Origin: Kangsaoukella pontilimi
GTDB taxonomy: Bacteria > Pseudomonadota > Alphaproteobacteria > Rhodobacterales > Rhodobacteraceae
NCBI RefSeq assembly: GCF_009830125.1
Contig: NZ_WUPT01000003.1
Span: 1-64,000 of the forward strand
Length of the DNA: 64,000 bases
Direction: 5' to 3'
In this document: positions 25,837 to 34,093 of the stretch, in pieces
Position numbering within the stretch: position 1 is the stretch's first letter
How the letters are laid out: the number at the start of each line of letters is the position of its first letter
The notes under the pieces: model-generated
Database searches by the model: none
Told to the model about the DNA's origin: nothing
Seen by the model: only the letters and a program-made list of their open reading frames with translations
Translations under genes and position numbers: made by a program

Positions 25837-26790
25837 TCACACGAAATGCGCGACGGCAAGAAACAGCACAGGCAGCAATCCGGCGTTGCGGTTCGACCGG
25901 AACAGCATCAGGCAGCGGTCGGAATCCTCGATATCCAGCCGCTTGAGTTGCCACGTCATGTGCCAGCCGAAAGCCCAGACCCCGCCAAGCGCGATGGTCA
26001 GTTGAAGCGGATTCGCGGTGGCGCCAAGGGCCAGGATCAGCCCGGCGGCGAAGAACAGCACCGAAAGGATGATGAACCAGCGCAGCCAGCGGGCGGTATC
26101 ATTGCCGAAAAGGCGCGCCGTGGACTTCACGCCGATCAGCGCGTCGTCCTCGGTATCCTGATGCGCGTAGATCGTGTCATAGAAGAGCGTCCAGAAGATG
26201 CCCGCAACATAGAGCAGAACCGGCGCAAGCCCGACCTCGGAGGTGACCGCCGCCCAGATCAGGATGGCACCCCAGTTGAAGGCCAGGCCCAGAAAGATCT
26301 GCGGCCACCAGGTAAACCGCTTGGCAAAAGGGTAGATGCAGACCAGTGCGAGCGACGCGATACCCAGCCAGATCGCCGTCCACGTGAAGGTCAGCAGGAT
26401 GCCGAAGGCCAGAAGCGACTGCACCACCATCCAGGCGATGGCCCCTCCGACGCTCACCTGACCCGACGGGATGGGCCGCGAGCGGGTGCGCGCAACCTCG
26501 GCATCGAACTTGCGGTCCGTGATGTCGTTCCACGTGCAGCCCGCACCCCGCATCAGCCAGGCACCGATGGCCGAACCGACTCCGATCCAGAGATGCCCGG
26601 CCGTGAACTGTCCCTGCATGAGCGTAGCGGCACCAAGCGCCCACCAGCAGGGCAACAGCAAGAGCCACGTGCCGATGGGCCGGTCCGCGCGGCTGAGGCG
26701 CAGAAACGGGCGTGTCGCCGCCGGGGCGAGGTTGTCCACCCAGTTGCCCTTGGCCGCGTCGGCCACCTGACCATGATCCGTGTCGCTCAT
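25837..26790 (-). CDS. ubiA: 4-hydroxybenzoate polyprenyltransferase
   Basis: This 317-residue membrane enzyme joins a polyprenyl chain to 4-hydroxybenzoate, the first committed step of ubiquinone synthesis. The two aspartate motifs are NDITDRKFD (about 88-96) and YDTIYAHQD (about 204-212). About eight membrane helices are visible. RLSRADRPIGTWLLLLPCWW is the conserved opening of the family. It is divergent from rsmE with 127 bases between. The prenyl donor would come from the synthase at 12120. Confidence 0.95.
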   Translation of the reverse strand: MSDTDHGQVADAAKGNWVDNLAPAATRPFLRLSRADRPIGTWLLLLPCWWALGAATLMQGQFTAGHLWIGVGSAIGAWLMRGAGCTWNDITDRKFDAEVARTRSRPIPSGQVSVGGAIAWMVVQSLLAFGILLTFTWTAIWLGIASLALVCIYPFAKRFTWWPQIFLGLAFNWGAILIWAAVTSEVGLAPVLLYVAGIFWTLFYDTIYAHQDTEDDALIGVKSTARLFGNDTARWLRWFIILSVLFFAAGLILALGATANPLQLTIALGGVWAFGWHMTWQLKRLDIEDSDRCLMLFRSNRNAGLLPVLFLAVAHFV

Positions 26791-26837
26791 GGCGCCTTTC
26801 TATGAAGCACGGGGCACGGGGGCAACGGCAGTGCATT

Positions 26838-26860
26838 GAGTATTTTTGAACAGAAGAAGC
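26838..26860 (-). repeat. dispersed CTTCTTCT/AAATACTC element, copy C
   Basis: On the minus strand this reads GCTTCTTCTGTTC then AAAAATACTC, the most diverged of the four copies and without an obvious companion hairpin. It lies in the ubiA-rsmE spacer. Confidence 0.55.
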
Positions 26861-26917
26861 CCGCAGGCCGCGACTTCGCCATGGCGGTGGTCGGGCGTGC
26901 CGGTTAATTCTGGACGC

Positions 26918-27637
26918 ATGGCTCAGATACCGCGTCTTTTTATCCGAACCGCCCTGCACGAGGGTGCCGAGATTACGCTCGACCGCGACCATGCGCATTA
27001 TCTCTTCGGGGTGATGCGCCGCGGGCTCGGCGACCCTGTCGAGCTTTTCAACGGGCAGGATGGCGCGTGGAGGGCGACCGTGTCGGAGGCGGGCAAACGC
27101 GGCGGGGTGCTGACGGCGGAAGAACAGGTTGCGCCGCAACGCATGCCGCCTGACCTCTGGCTCTTATTCGCACCGATCAAGAAGGCCCGCACAGACTTCA
27201 TTGTCGAGAAGGCGGCCGAGATGGGCGCGGCGCGCATCTGCCCGGTGCAGACCGATTTCACCAATGCCGAGCGCATCCGTCAGGACCGCTTGCAGGCGCA
27301 TGCCGTCGAGGCGGCGGAGCAATGCGGTGGAACCTACGTTCCCGAGGTGACCGACCTGGTGCCGCTGTCGCGGATGCTGGACGACTGGCCCGCCGGTCGG
27401 CGGCTTCTCTTCTGTGACGAGGCGCTGGCGGGCGAGGTCCGCGACCTCCCCGCCGAGCGTGGCCCATGGGCGATCCTGATCGGCCCGGAGGGCGGGTTCT
27501 CGGATGCCGAACGCGCCCGCCTTCGCGGGATGGACGGCGCGCATGCCATCAGTCTCGGCCCGCGCATCCTGCGCGCGGACACGGCGGCTGTGGCGGCGAT
27601 GACACTCTGGCAGTCCGCCCTCGGGGACTGGACATGA
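26918..27637 (+). CDS. rsmE: 16S rRNA (uracil-1498-N3)-methyltransferase
   Basis: The 239-residue protein is a SPOUT-class methyltransferase that modifies U1498 of 16S rRNA. The N-terminal PUA-like part (RLFIRTALHEGAEITLDRDHAHYLFGVMR) and the knot region with ILIGPEGGFSDAE (about 185-197) and SLGPRILRADTAAVAA are intact. ATG 26918 is chosen because the family begins IPRLF; the longer frame reads through the repeat element. Its stop overlaps the next start as ATGA. Confidence 0.93.
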   Translation: MAQIPRLFIRTALHEGAEITLDRDHAHYLFGVMRRGLGDPVELFNGQDGAWRATVSEAGKRGGVLTAEEQVAPQRMPPDLWLLFAPIKKARTDFIVEKAAEMGAARICPVQTDFTNAERIRQDRLQAHAVEAAEQCGGTYVPEVTDLVPLSRMLDDWPAGRRLLFCDEALAGEVRDLPAERGPWAILIGPEGGFSDAERARLRGMDGAHAISLGPRILRADTAAVAAMTLWQSALGDWT

Positions 27638-28326
27638 CGCAGGAAAAGCCGGTCGTGCGGCTTCATCTGTTCTTCGCCACGGAAAACGAAACGGCGGTGA
27701 TTCTCCGGCAGGGCCCGACGAGGCAGTTTCGGCTGATCCTCTGGGACCGCGCGACCGACCGGTTCGAGGATGGCCAATGGTTGAAGCAGAACGTCTACGT
27801 GGATCGTTGCGACCTGTCGCCCGATGGCCGGCACTTCATTTTTTTCGCCCTGAACGGCGACTGGTCCGGGCCCGGTGAGGGCGCCTATACCGTCCTGTCC
27901 CGGCCGCCCTATTTCACGGCGCTTGCGCTCTTACCCGAAGGCAATACCTGGGGCGGCGGCGGGCGTTTCCTTTCTAATCGAGAGTATTTCGCCTGGGGCG
28001 GCAAGGACATCATCGGGCGTGCCGAGGGGATGGAGCGGCTTCTTGTGCTGGGTCAGGAACAGGGCAAGGAACTCGGCATCTACAGCGTCAAGGGAAAGCG
28101 GCGCCCCTATGACGTGTCGCTGCTTGAAAAGTTCCCGCCGCCCAGCCATACGGCGGCGCTCGACCGATATGACACGCAGGGCGGGGTCCTCTCCCGTCGT
28201 GTCGGAGGCAATCTTGTCCCGATCCGCGATTTCAACGACATGAGCTTCGAGCCGATCCGCGCGCCATACGACACCCGTGACGACCGTCAGGGCTGGCACC
28301 CGCTCGACGGGGAGGCGGGGCGATGA
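27634..28326 (+). CDS. conserved hypothetical protein, 230 residues
   Basis: I do not recognise the family. The protein has no signal peptide and no membrane helix. It is rich in aromatic beta-type segments (RLILWDRATDRFEDGQWLKQ, FIFFALNGDWSGP, YTVLSRPPYFTALALLPEG), which suggests a small beta-propeller-like or sandwich fold. It is translationally coupled on both sides, ATGA with rsmE and ATGA with the gene at 28323, so it is a true member of this operon. No function is proposed. Confidence 0.8.
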   Translation: MTQEKPVVRLHLFFATENETAVILRQGPTRQFRLILWDRATDRFEDGQWLKQNVYVDRCDLSPDGRHFIFFALNGDWSGPGEGAYTVLSRPPYFTALALLPEGNTWGGGGRFLSNREYFAWGGKDIIGRAEGMERLLVLGQEQGKELGIYSVKGKRRPYDVSLLEKFPPPSHTAALDRYDTQGGVLSRRVGGNLVPIRDFNDMSFEPIRAPYDTRDDRQGWHPLDGEAGR

Positions 28327-28826
28327 GTTTCATCCGCCCTGAAGTCAGCGCCGGTCTGATGAAATGGCGCGAGGTGCTCTCCGGTGCCGCCATCCTCATT
28401 GTCGCCGTTCTGCTGATGCGGAACGGCCTCGGCGCACGCTTCTGGTTCGGCGGCCTCATCGGCGCGCTCGGCCTTGGTCTCGTCGTCTCGGGCATCCCCC
28501 GCGCACGTGCCCGGCTGGGGGGCGGTGGCGCGGGCGTCGTCGATATCGACGAGCGCCGGATTACCTACTTCGGCCCCGTGCAGGGCGGCGCGATGGCGCT
28601 GGACGACCTGTCCCGGATCGCCGCCGGGCCGGGCCGGAACTGGGTCCTGACCTCGGTAGAAGGCGATACGCTGACCATCCCCATGACCGCTGAAGGTGCG
28701 GATCAGCTTTTCGACGCTTTCGCGGCGCTGCCCGGCATCAGCCAGTCCCGTCTGGTGCAGGCGACCGGCGGCGCTGTGGACACCCGCAGGGTCATCTGGG
28801 AAAAACCGCACCCTCGCCTCGGTTGA
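28323..28826 (+). CDS. small membrane protein, 167 residues
   Basis: Two hydrophobic helices (about 20-35 and 41-58) form a hairpin at the N terminus, followed by a soluble domain of about 100 residues (VVDIDERRITYFGPVQGGAMALDDLSRIAA). I see no named family; the soluble part looks PH-like. It overlaps the previous gene by ATGA and precedes gshA by 55 bases, so it is probably co-transcribed with both. Confidence 0.78.
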   Translation: MSFIRPEVSAGLMKWREVLSGAAILIVAVLLMRNGLGARFWFGGLIGALGLGLVVSGIPRARARLGGGGAGVVDIDERRITYFGPVQGGAMALDDLSRIAAGPGRNWVLTSVEGDTLTIPMTAEGADQLFDAFAALPGISQSRLVQATGGAVDTRRVIWEKPHPRLG

Positions 28827-28881
28827 CTTGGGGGCCATTTCGCGCAAGTTGCGGGTCTCACCAGACGACCGGAGAACGCGG

Positions 28882-30252
28882 ATGTCGATACCCCAATCCG
28901 GCGGCGGGCCCATCGAACGCCACGAGCAATTGGCGGAATATCTCGCCGATGGATGCAAGCCGCGCGACGCATGGCGCATCGGCACCGAGCACGAGAAGTT
29001 CGGTTATTGCCGCGACTCGCTCCGCCCGCTGCCTTACGAGGGCGAGCGCTCGATCAAGGCCGTGCTCGAAGGTCTTCGCGATCGCTTCCACTGGTCGCCC
29101 GTGACCGAGGGCGGCAACATCATCGGGCTGGAAAAAGACGGGGCCAACGTCTCGCTCGAACCGGGCGGACAGCTTGAACTGTCCGGCGCGCCGCTCGAGA
29201 CCATCCATCAGACCTGCGACGAGGTGAACACGCATCTGGCCGAGGTGAAGGCCGTCGCCGACGAGATCGGCGTCGGCTTCATCGGGCTTGGGGCCGCGCC
29301 GCACTGGACCCATGACGACATGCCGCTGATGCCCAAAGGCCGTTACAAGCTCATGGACGGCTACATGCAGAAGGTCGGCACGCTCGGCACGCAGATGATG
29401 CGCAGAACCTGCACGGTGCAGGTGAACCTCGATTTCGGATCCGAGGGGGACATGGTCCAGAAGCTGCGCGTCGCGCTGGCGCTTCAACCCGTTGCCACCG
29501 CGCTTTTCGCCAATTCGCCTTTCTTTGAGGGTAAGCTCAACGGTCACAAATCCTGGCGGAGCCGGATCTGGCGCGATCTCGACGCCGCCCGGACGGGCAT
29601 GCTGCCCTTCGTCTTCGAGGACGGCTTCGGCTTCGAGGCATGGGTCGAATATGCGCTCGATGTGCCGATGTATTTCGTCTACCGCGACGGGGTCTACATC
29701 GACGCGCTCGGCCAGTCCTTCCGCGATTTCCTCAAGGGCGAACTGCCCGCGCTGCCGGGTGAGAAACCCACGCTTTCCGACTGGGCCGATCACCTGACGA
29801 CACTCTTCCCGGAAGCCCGCATAAAGAAATTCATCGAAATGCGGGGGGCGGACGGCGGCCCGTGGCGGCGGCTCTGCGCGCTGCCGGCCTTCTGGGTCGG
29901 ACTCCTCTACGACCAGACGGCGCTCGACGCGGCTTGGGACCTCGTAAAGGGTTGGGACGCCGAGACCCGTGATGCTCTCCGGGTCGCTGCCTCGGTCGAC
30001 GCGCTCGACGCCCGGGTCGGCTCGATCTCGATGCGGACGCTCGCCGCCGAGGTGGTCGCCATCGCAGATGCCGGTCTCAAGGCCCGCGCCCGACCGGGCG
30101 CCGGCGGTCTTGTCCCTGACGAGACGCATTTCCTGAACGCGCTCAAGGATTCTCTCGAATCGGGCGAAGTGCCCGCTGACGAACTCATCCGCCGCTACGA
30201 AACCGATTGGGACGGCGACGTGACAAAGGTCTTCGCGGAATATTCCTACTAG
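28882..30252 (+). CDS. gshA: glutamate-cysteine ligase (plant/alphaproteobacterial type)
   Basis: The 456-residue enzyme makes gamma-glutamylcysteine, the first step of glutathione synthesis. Conserved blocks are WRIGTEHEKFGY (about 32-43), EGGNIIGLEKDGANVSLEPGGQLELSGAP (about 75-103), and the central TCTVQVNLDFGSE. This is the form shared by plants and many alphaproteobacteria, different from E. coli GshA. ATG 28882 is chosen by the conserved N terminus. The gene closes the rsmE operon, and a repeat element with strong hairpins follows. Confidence 0.95.
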   Translation: MSIPQSGGGPIERHEQLAEYLADGCKPRDAWRIGTEHEKFGYCRDSLRPLPYEGERSIKAVLEGLRDRFHWSPVTEGGNIIGLEKDGANVSLEPGGQLELSGAPLETIHQTCDEVNTHLAEVKAVADEIGVGFIGLGAAPHWTHDDMPLMPKGRYKLMDGYMQKVGTLGTQMMRRTCTVQVNLDFGSEGDMVQKLRVALALQPVATALFANSPFFEGKLNGHKSWRSRIWRDLDAARTGMLPFVFEDGFGFEAWVEYALDVPMYFVYRDGVYIDALGQSFRDFLKGELPALPGEKPTLSDWADHLTTLFPEARIKKFIEMRGADGGPWRRLCALPAFWVGLLYDQTALDAAWDLVKGWDAETRDALRVAASVDALDARVGSISMRTLAAEVVAIADAGLKARARPGAGGLVPDETHFLNALKDSLESGEVPADELIRRYETDWDGDVTKVFAEYSY

Positions 30253-30263
30253 ACCGCCTGCAG

Positions 30264-30340
30264 CTTCTTCTTGGTGAAAATACTCCGGGGAGGTCCGGAG
30301 GGGTGGAACCCCTCCGGTCGGTCGCGTCCGAAGGACGCGA
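30264..30340 (+). repeat. dispersed CTTCTTGG/AAATACTC element, copy D, with hairpins
   Basis: GCTTCTTCTTGGTG then AAAATACTCC opens the element. CCGGAGGGG/CCCCTCCGG (30295-30303 with 30309-30317) and TCGCGTCC/GGACGCGA (30322-30329 with 30333-30340) are perfect stems. It sits between convergent gshA and the gene at 30346 and may serve as a terminator for both. Confidence 0.78.
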
Positions 30341-30345
30341 AACCC

Positions 30346-30612
30346 TCAGTCCACGACCACGCCCTCGACAAAGGCGATGACGGTCTCGGCGAGCATCTCG
30401 CACGGCTTCAGCAGCGCTTCGCCGCCGGCCAGCCGGTAGAGGTTGAAACTGATATAGCCCTGTCCCCCCAGTTCTTCGGCTTCAAGCTTCTGGCTCCGAC
30501 CGTTTGACATCTGCGATTTGGTGATCCGCCAGCGCGCGCCCGCATAGGTGCCGCCGTAGCCGCCGAGCGGCAGCGCGTCGAAGGCGCGGAGGAAAGGCTC
30601 GGGCGCCGTCAC
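30346..30612 (-). CDS. small hypothetical protein, 88 residues
   Basis: The product is soluble, with a compact sequence rich in Gly and aromatic residues (LPLGGYGGTYAGARWRITKS, then LGGQGYISFNLYRLAGGEALLKPCEM). I do not recognise the family. Its ATG overlaps the end of the DUF805 gene as ATGA, so it is the last gene of the leftward plsY-DUF805 run. That coupling supports a real gene. Confidence 0.7.
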   Translation of the reverse strand: MTAPEPFLRAFDALPLGGYGGTYAGARWRITKSQMSNGRSQKLEAEELGGQGYISFNLYRLAGGEALLKPCEMLAETVIAFVEGVVVD

Positions 30613-31061
30613 GGCCTGCCGGACCGGGGAATGGAACTGGGCGAATAGTCACCGTCGTCGTCGCGATAGCCGCCAGACCCGCCGCCGCGTCCATCGTCAC
30701 GGCCCCTGATCGGGTCCGGTCCGAAGCGGTTGGCCCCATTCGTGCCGGGGAGCATGTAGATCACCAGAAGGATAAGCGTGCCGATAAGTGGAATGAAATT
30801 CAGAAGCCACCACCAGCCCGACATGTCCCGGTCATGCAGCCGCCGGACGGCGACCGTGATCGAGGGAACGAACATGACGAGCCCGAAAATCGGAGACAAG
30901 AGCGCGGTGTCGGGGCCGAACAGGCTGAGGTCGATTGCGTTCAGCACGGCTCCGACGATCAGGTAGAAGAGCGCGAACCACCAGAACTCGGCACGGCGCG
31001 CGCGCCCCGAAACCGTGATGTATTTCCGGAAGCAGGTGCGGACGGCCTCTGTGAAACTCAT
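30609..31061 (-). CDS. DUF805 membrane protein
   Basis: The 150-residue protein shows the DUF805 pattern: an N-terminal FRKYITVSGRARRAEFWWFALF, the VRRLHDRDMSGWWWLLNFIPLIGTLILLVI signature (about 73-102), and four or so membrane helices. A charged Gly/Asp/Arg tail of about 45 residues follows. DUF805 proteins are inner-membrane proteins of unknown role. It overlaps both neighbours by ATGA: plsY upstream and the 88-residue gene downstream. Confidence 0.9.
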   Translation of the reverse strand: MSFTEAVRTCFRKYITVSGRARRAEFWWFALFYLIVGAVLNAIDLSLFGPDTALLSPIFGLVMFVPSITVAVRRLHDRDMSGWWWLLNFIPLIGTLILLVIYMLPGTNGANRFGPDPIRGRDDGRGGGSGGYRDDDGDYSPSSIPRSGRP

Positions 31062-31678
31062 GCCGCTCCCTCCTTCTTGCGGCCGATCCTGGGTTCGGTG
31101 CCCGCCATCAGGCGGCGGATATTGGGCGCGTGCTTGACGAAGATCAGCGCGGCCATGGTGAGGATCATCGCCACCGCCGAACCATGGCCGACAAAGGCCG
31201 CAACCACGGGGGCTCCAAGTGCGGCAACCAGAGCGGAGAGGGACGAAATCCGCGACACGACTGCCGTCAGCAGCCAGATCGCGCAGGCCGCAAGGCCCAC
31301 CGGAAAGGCCAGCGCGAGCAGCGTGCCGAGAAAGGTCGCGACACCCTTGCCGCCCTTGAACCCCAGCCAGACCGGAAACAGATGCCCAAGAAAGGCCGCA
31401 AGCCCGGCCAACTGTACCGCGTCCTCGCCCGCGACGGCCCGCGCGGCCAGCACCGCCACCGCGCCCTTGCCGCCATCAAGCAGCAGCGTTGCCGCCGCCG
31501 CCTTTTTCGAGCCGGTGCGCAACACATTGGTCGCCCCGATATTTCCGCTGCCGATACTGCGCACATCGCCCAGCCCCATCGCCCGCGTCACCAGCACGCC
31601 GAAGGGAACCGACCCGAGCAGGTAAGCGGCAAGCGCGATCAGGGCCAGAAGGCCTGCGCCGGTCTCAATGGGTGGCAT
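31058..31678 (-). CDS. plsY: glycerol-3-phosphate acyltransferase PlsY
   Basis: The 206-residue inner-membrane enzyme moves an acyl group from acyl-phosphate to glycerol-3-phosphate, the first step of phospholipid synthesis. Family motifs are AYLLGSVPFGVLV (17-29), GSGNIGATNVLRTG (about 42-55) and FKGGKGVAT (about 109-117), with five or so membrane helices. ATG 31678 gives the normal length; the longer frame overlaps the FosA-like gene and is rejected. It belongs to the leftward run with DUF805 downstream. Confidence 0.95.
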   Translation of the reverse strand: MPPIETGAGLLALIALAAYLLGSVPFGVLVTRAMGLGDVRSIGSGNIGATNVLRTGSKKAAAATLLLDGGKGAVAVLAARAVAGEDAVQLAGLAAFLGHLFPVWLGFKGGKGVATFLGTLLALAFPVGLAACAIWLLTAVVSRISSLSALVAALGAPVVAAFVGHGSAVAMILTMAALIFVKHAPNIRRLMAGTEPRIGRKKEGAA

Positions 31679-31784
31679 ATTTCCGAGGCTCCCTTGCGTT
31701 TTGGGCCGATTTTCCGTGGCCCGCTCCGGCATGGCAAGCCCCGATAGCATCCTGACCGGGAAAGGAGGCGTCGCCGCCACGGCG

Positions 31785-32189
31785 TCAGTCGAAAAATCGC
31801 ATGCCTTCGGGGGTGCGCTGCCGGTAATGGGCCAGCCTGTCGGCAATCCCGCCCACATGCAGTTCCAGTTTGTGCCCGTCAGGGTCCCGGAAGTAATGCG
31901 AGCGGCCTTCTGACCGGTTCTCTTTCCACACCGGCGCATCGCCCAGCCTGTCCACGGCCGCATCGAAATCCTGAGCCCCGACGCTGAAGGCGATATGGCT
32001 GTCATCCCCGCGAACCGAAACGTGGTCGGCGGCTTCTAGACAAAGCCAGAGCTGTTCAAGTTCGAAATAGGCGCCTCTTGGCCACAAACATCTGAGCCGC
32101 GCGCCCAGCCTGTCACGATAGAATGCGACCGATCGGTCCAGATCGGTGACGGACAGCGTCACATGGTTCACGCCGGATACCCGGGTCAT
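31785..32189 (-). CDS. FosA-like glutathione transferase (VOC fold)
   Basis: The 134-residue protein is a vicinal-oxygen-chelate protein strikingly like FosA, the Mn-dependent enzyme that adds glutathione to fosfomycin. Metal ligands His9, His65 and Glu109, and residues equivalent to the FosA substrate and potassium sites (Thr11, Lys89, Ser93, Ser97, Tyr99, Arg118), are all present. The runs WKENRSEG and DPDGHKLELHVG are diagnostic. gshA, which supplies glutathione, lies 1.5 kb away. Activity on fosfomycin is inference; another epoxide could be the substrate. It overlaps the pyrC-like stop by ATGA. Confidence 0.82.
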   Translation of the reverse strand: MTRVSGVNHVTLSVTDLDRSVAFYRDRLGARLRCLWPRGAYFELEQLWLCLEAADHVSVRGDDSHIAFSVGAQDFDAAVDRLGDAPVWKENRSEGRSHYFRDPDGHKLELHVGGIADRLAHYRQRTPEGMRFFD

Positions 32190-33460
32190 GCCGTTCGCGC
32201 GTCGTAAACCCGCGTGCCGCCGACCCAGGTGCCCATTACGCTGCCTTCCATGCGGGCCTCGTCAAAGGGGGTGTTCTTCGACTTGGAGAGAAGCTTGAAC
32301 CGGTCCATGACAAAGGGCTTGTCCGGATCGAAGAGAACCAGGTCCGCGGGTGCGCCCGCCGAAAGACGCCCTGTTTCCAGACCCAGCCGCCGGGAAGGAG
32401 TCAGCGACATTGCCCGCCAGAGCGTCGGCAGGTCCAGTCCGCCTGAATGCACCAGCCGCATCGCCGCCGGCAGAAGCGTCTCCAGCCCGACCGCGCCGGA
32501 CGCGGCTTCTTCGAAGGGCAGGCGCTTGGATTCCTCGTCCTGTGGCGTGTGCATCGACGAGATCACGTCGATCAGACCGTCCCGAACCGCCTCGACGCTG
32601 GCCAGCCGGTCGTCCTCCGAACGCAGCGGCGGCTTGACCTTGAAGAAGGTGCGATAGTCCCCGACATCCAGCTCGTTCAGCGTCAGGTGGTGGATCGAAA
32701 TGCCAGCGGTCACGTCCATGCCCGCCTCTTTCGCGCGGGTCAGGCGCTTGAGCGCGCGGGCAGTCGTGATCTGGTCGGCGTGATAGCGGGCGCCGGTCAT
32801 CTCGACCACCGCGAGATCGCGGTCGAGCCCCATACGCTCGGCCATGGGCGACACGGACGGCAGGCCCTTGAGCGCCGCGAACTTGCCCGACGTAGCGGCC
32901 GCGCCCGCCGACAGGATCGGTTCCTGCGGATGTGCGATCACAAGCGCGCCAAGCCCGGCGGCATAGGTCATGCAGCGCTGGAAAACCTTCGTGTTCGAGA
33001 TCACCGCATCGCAATCGGTGAAGGCGACGGCGCCGGCATCCAGCAGGAAGCCGATTTCCGCCATCTCGCGGCCTTCGCGGCCGCGCGTCAGCGCCGCCAT
33101 GGGCATGACGCGCACCGGCGCGGCCTCATTCGCGCGACGGCGGACGAATTCCAGCACCTCGGGCGTGTCGATGGCGGGCAGCGTGTCGGGCCGGGTGACC
33201 ATCGTTGTCACGCCACCCGACGCGGCAGCAAGTCCGGCCGAGCGAAAGCTCTCCTTGTGGCGCTCTCCCGGCTCGGAAACTTTAACGCCGATATCCACGA
33301 TCCCCGGCGCAAGGCACAGCCCGCCGCAGTCGATCACTTCGGCCCCGTCCATGCCGGACGGCCCTGCGATCTTTCCGTCGCGTACGGCCAGAGTGCCAAG
33401 GCTGTCAGTGCCCGCTTCGGGGTCGATCAGGCGCGCGTTCTGGAACAAGAGCGTGGTCAT
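32186..33460 (-). CDS. dihydroorotase-like protein, probably non-catalytic
   Basis: The 424-residue protein has the full dihydroorotase length and fold signature (amidohydrolase, APGIVDIGV, GGVTTMV, ISIHHLTLNELDV), and would usually be called PyrC. Yet the zinc motif, normally D-x-H-x-H before REPG, reads D-I-G-V-K (56-60). The catalytic D-H pair region (TDHAPH in active enzymes) reads SSMHTPQ, with Met303 where the Asp should be. It resembles the inactive PyrC' subunits that support aspartate transcarbamoylase in pseudomonads. pyrB is upstream on the same strand. Confidence 0.85.
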   Translation of the reverse strand: MTTLLFQNARLIDPEAGTDSLGTLAVRDGKIAGPSGMDGAEVIDCGGLCLAPGIVDIGVKVSEPGERHKESFRSAGLAAASGGVTTMVTRPDTLPAIDTPEVLEFVRRRANEAAPVRVMPMAALTRGREGREMAEIGFLLDAGAVAFTDCDAVISNTKVFQRCMTYAAGLGALVIAHPQEPILSAGAAATSGKFAALKGLPSVSPMAERMGLDRDLAVVEMTGARYHADQITTARALKRLTRAKEAGMDVTAGISIHHLTLNELDVGDYRTFFKVKPPLRSEDDRLASVEAVRDGLIDVISSMHTPQDEESKRLPFEEAASGAVGLETLLPAAMRLVHSGGLDLPTLWRAMSLTPSRRLGLETGRLSAGAPADLVLFDPDKPFVMDRFKLLSKSKNTPFDEARMEGSVMGTWVGGTRVYDARTA

Positions 33461-33556
33461 GCGCCTCTCTTAGCCAAACTCTGGACGAAAGGGGAGGGGC
33501 GATGATGCGGTGCGTCGTACGGAACTACGGGCTGCGCAGATCGACGGTTCTCGCGG

Positions 33557-34093
33557 CTAGCGGAAGGCTGCCAGAACCAGAACGGCAGCAATGAGAAGCG
33601 CGCCGAGCGCGATGAGCCATGACCGCTTGCCGCCCGATGCCGCGGTGGTGGATTTCTTGGGGCGTGCGGGCTCTACCGTGCCTTTGGCACTGTCGGTCGG
33701 GGCCATCGGGCCGGGCGCGGCGGCCTTCTCCTCGTGGAACAGCCCCAGAAACCGCATGGACGGGTGCGGATCTAGCGACGCCGCCTTTCCACCAAAGGCC
33801 GAGGCCGGTAGAAAGACAAGAAGACCCGACACCGCGTCCAGTTGCGCGGCGCGGCCCTGAAGCTGATCCTCCGGGATGCCGTAGCCGTCGCGGAGATACC
33901 CTGTCAGGCCCAGCCCGGCGACCGAGCGCGTCGGTATAACCTCGATCTTTTCGGAGATCAGGTCGACATTCGCACCCAGAAGCCGGTTCACGTTCTGCGC
34001 GGTGATGTTGCTGGCGTCGTCGGGATCGAGCGCAGTCGTGAACAGCCTGAGCGTGCCGAATTCGTGGGGGCTTACCTCAAGGGGGTCGGTCAT
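33557..34093 (-). CDS. tail-anchored hypothetical protein, 178 residues
   Basis: I do not recognise the family. A soluble N-terminal domain of about 120 residues (HEFGTLRLFTTALDPDDASN and onward) is followed by a Pro/Lys/Ser linker and one C-terminal hydrophobic helix (about 158-177, WLIALGALLIAAVLVLAAF), so the protein is likely tail-anchored in the inner membrane. Its ATG overlaps the previous gene as ATGA. It lies between pyrB and the pyrC-like gene in the leftward run. Confidence 0.78.
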   Translation of the reverse strand: MTDPLEVSPHEFGTLRLFTTALDPDDASNITAQNVNRLLGANVDLISEKIEVIPTRSVAGLGLTGYLRDGYGIPEDQLQGRAAQLDAVSGLLVFLPASAFGGKAASLDPHPSMRFLGLFHEEKAAAPGPMAPTDSAKGTVEPARPKKSTTAASGGKRSWLIALGALLIAAVLVLAAFR

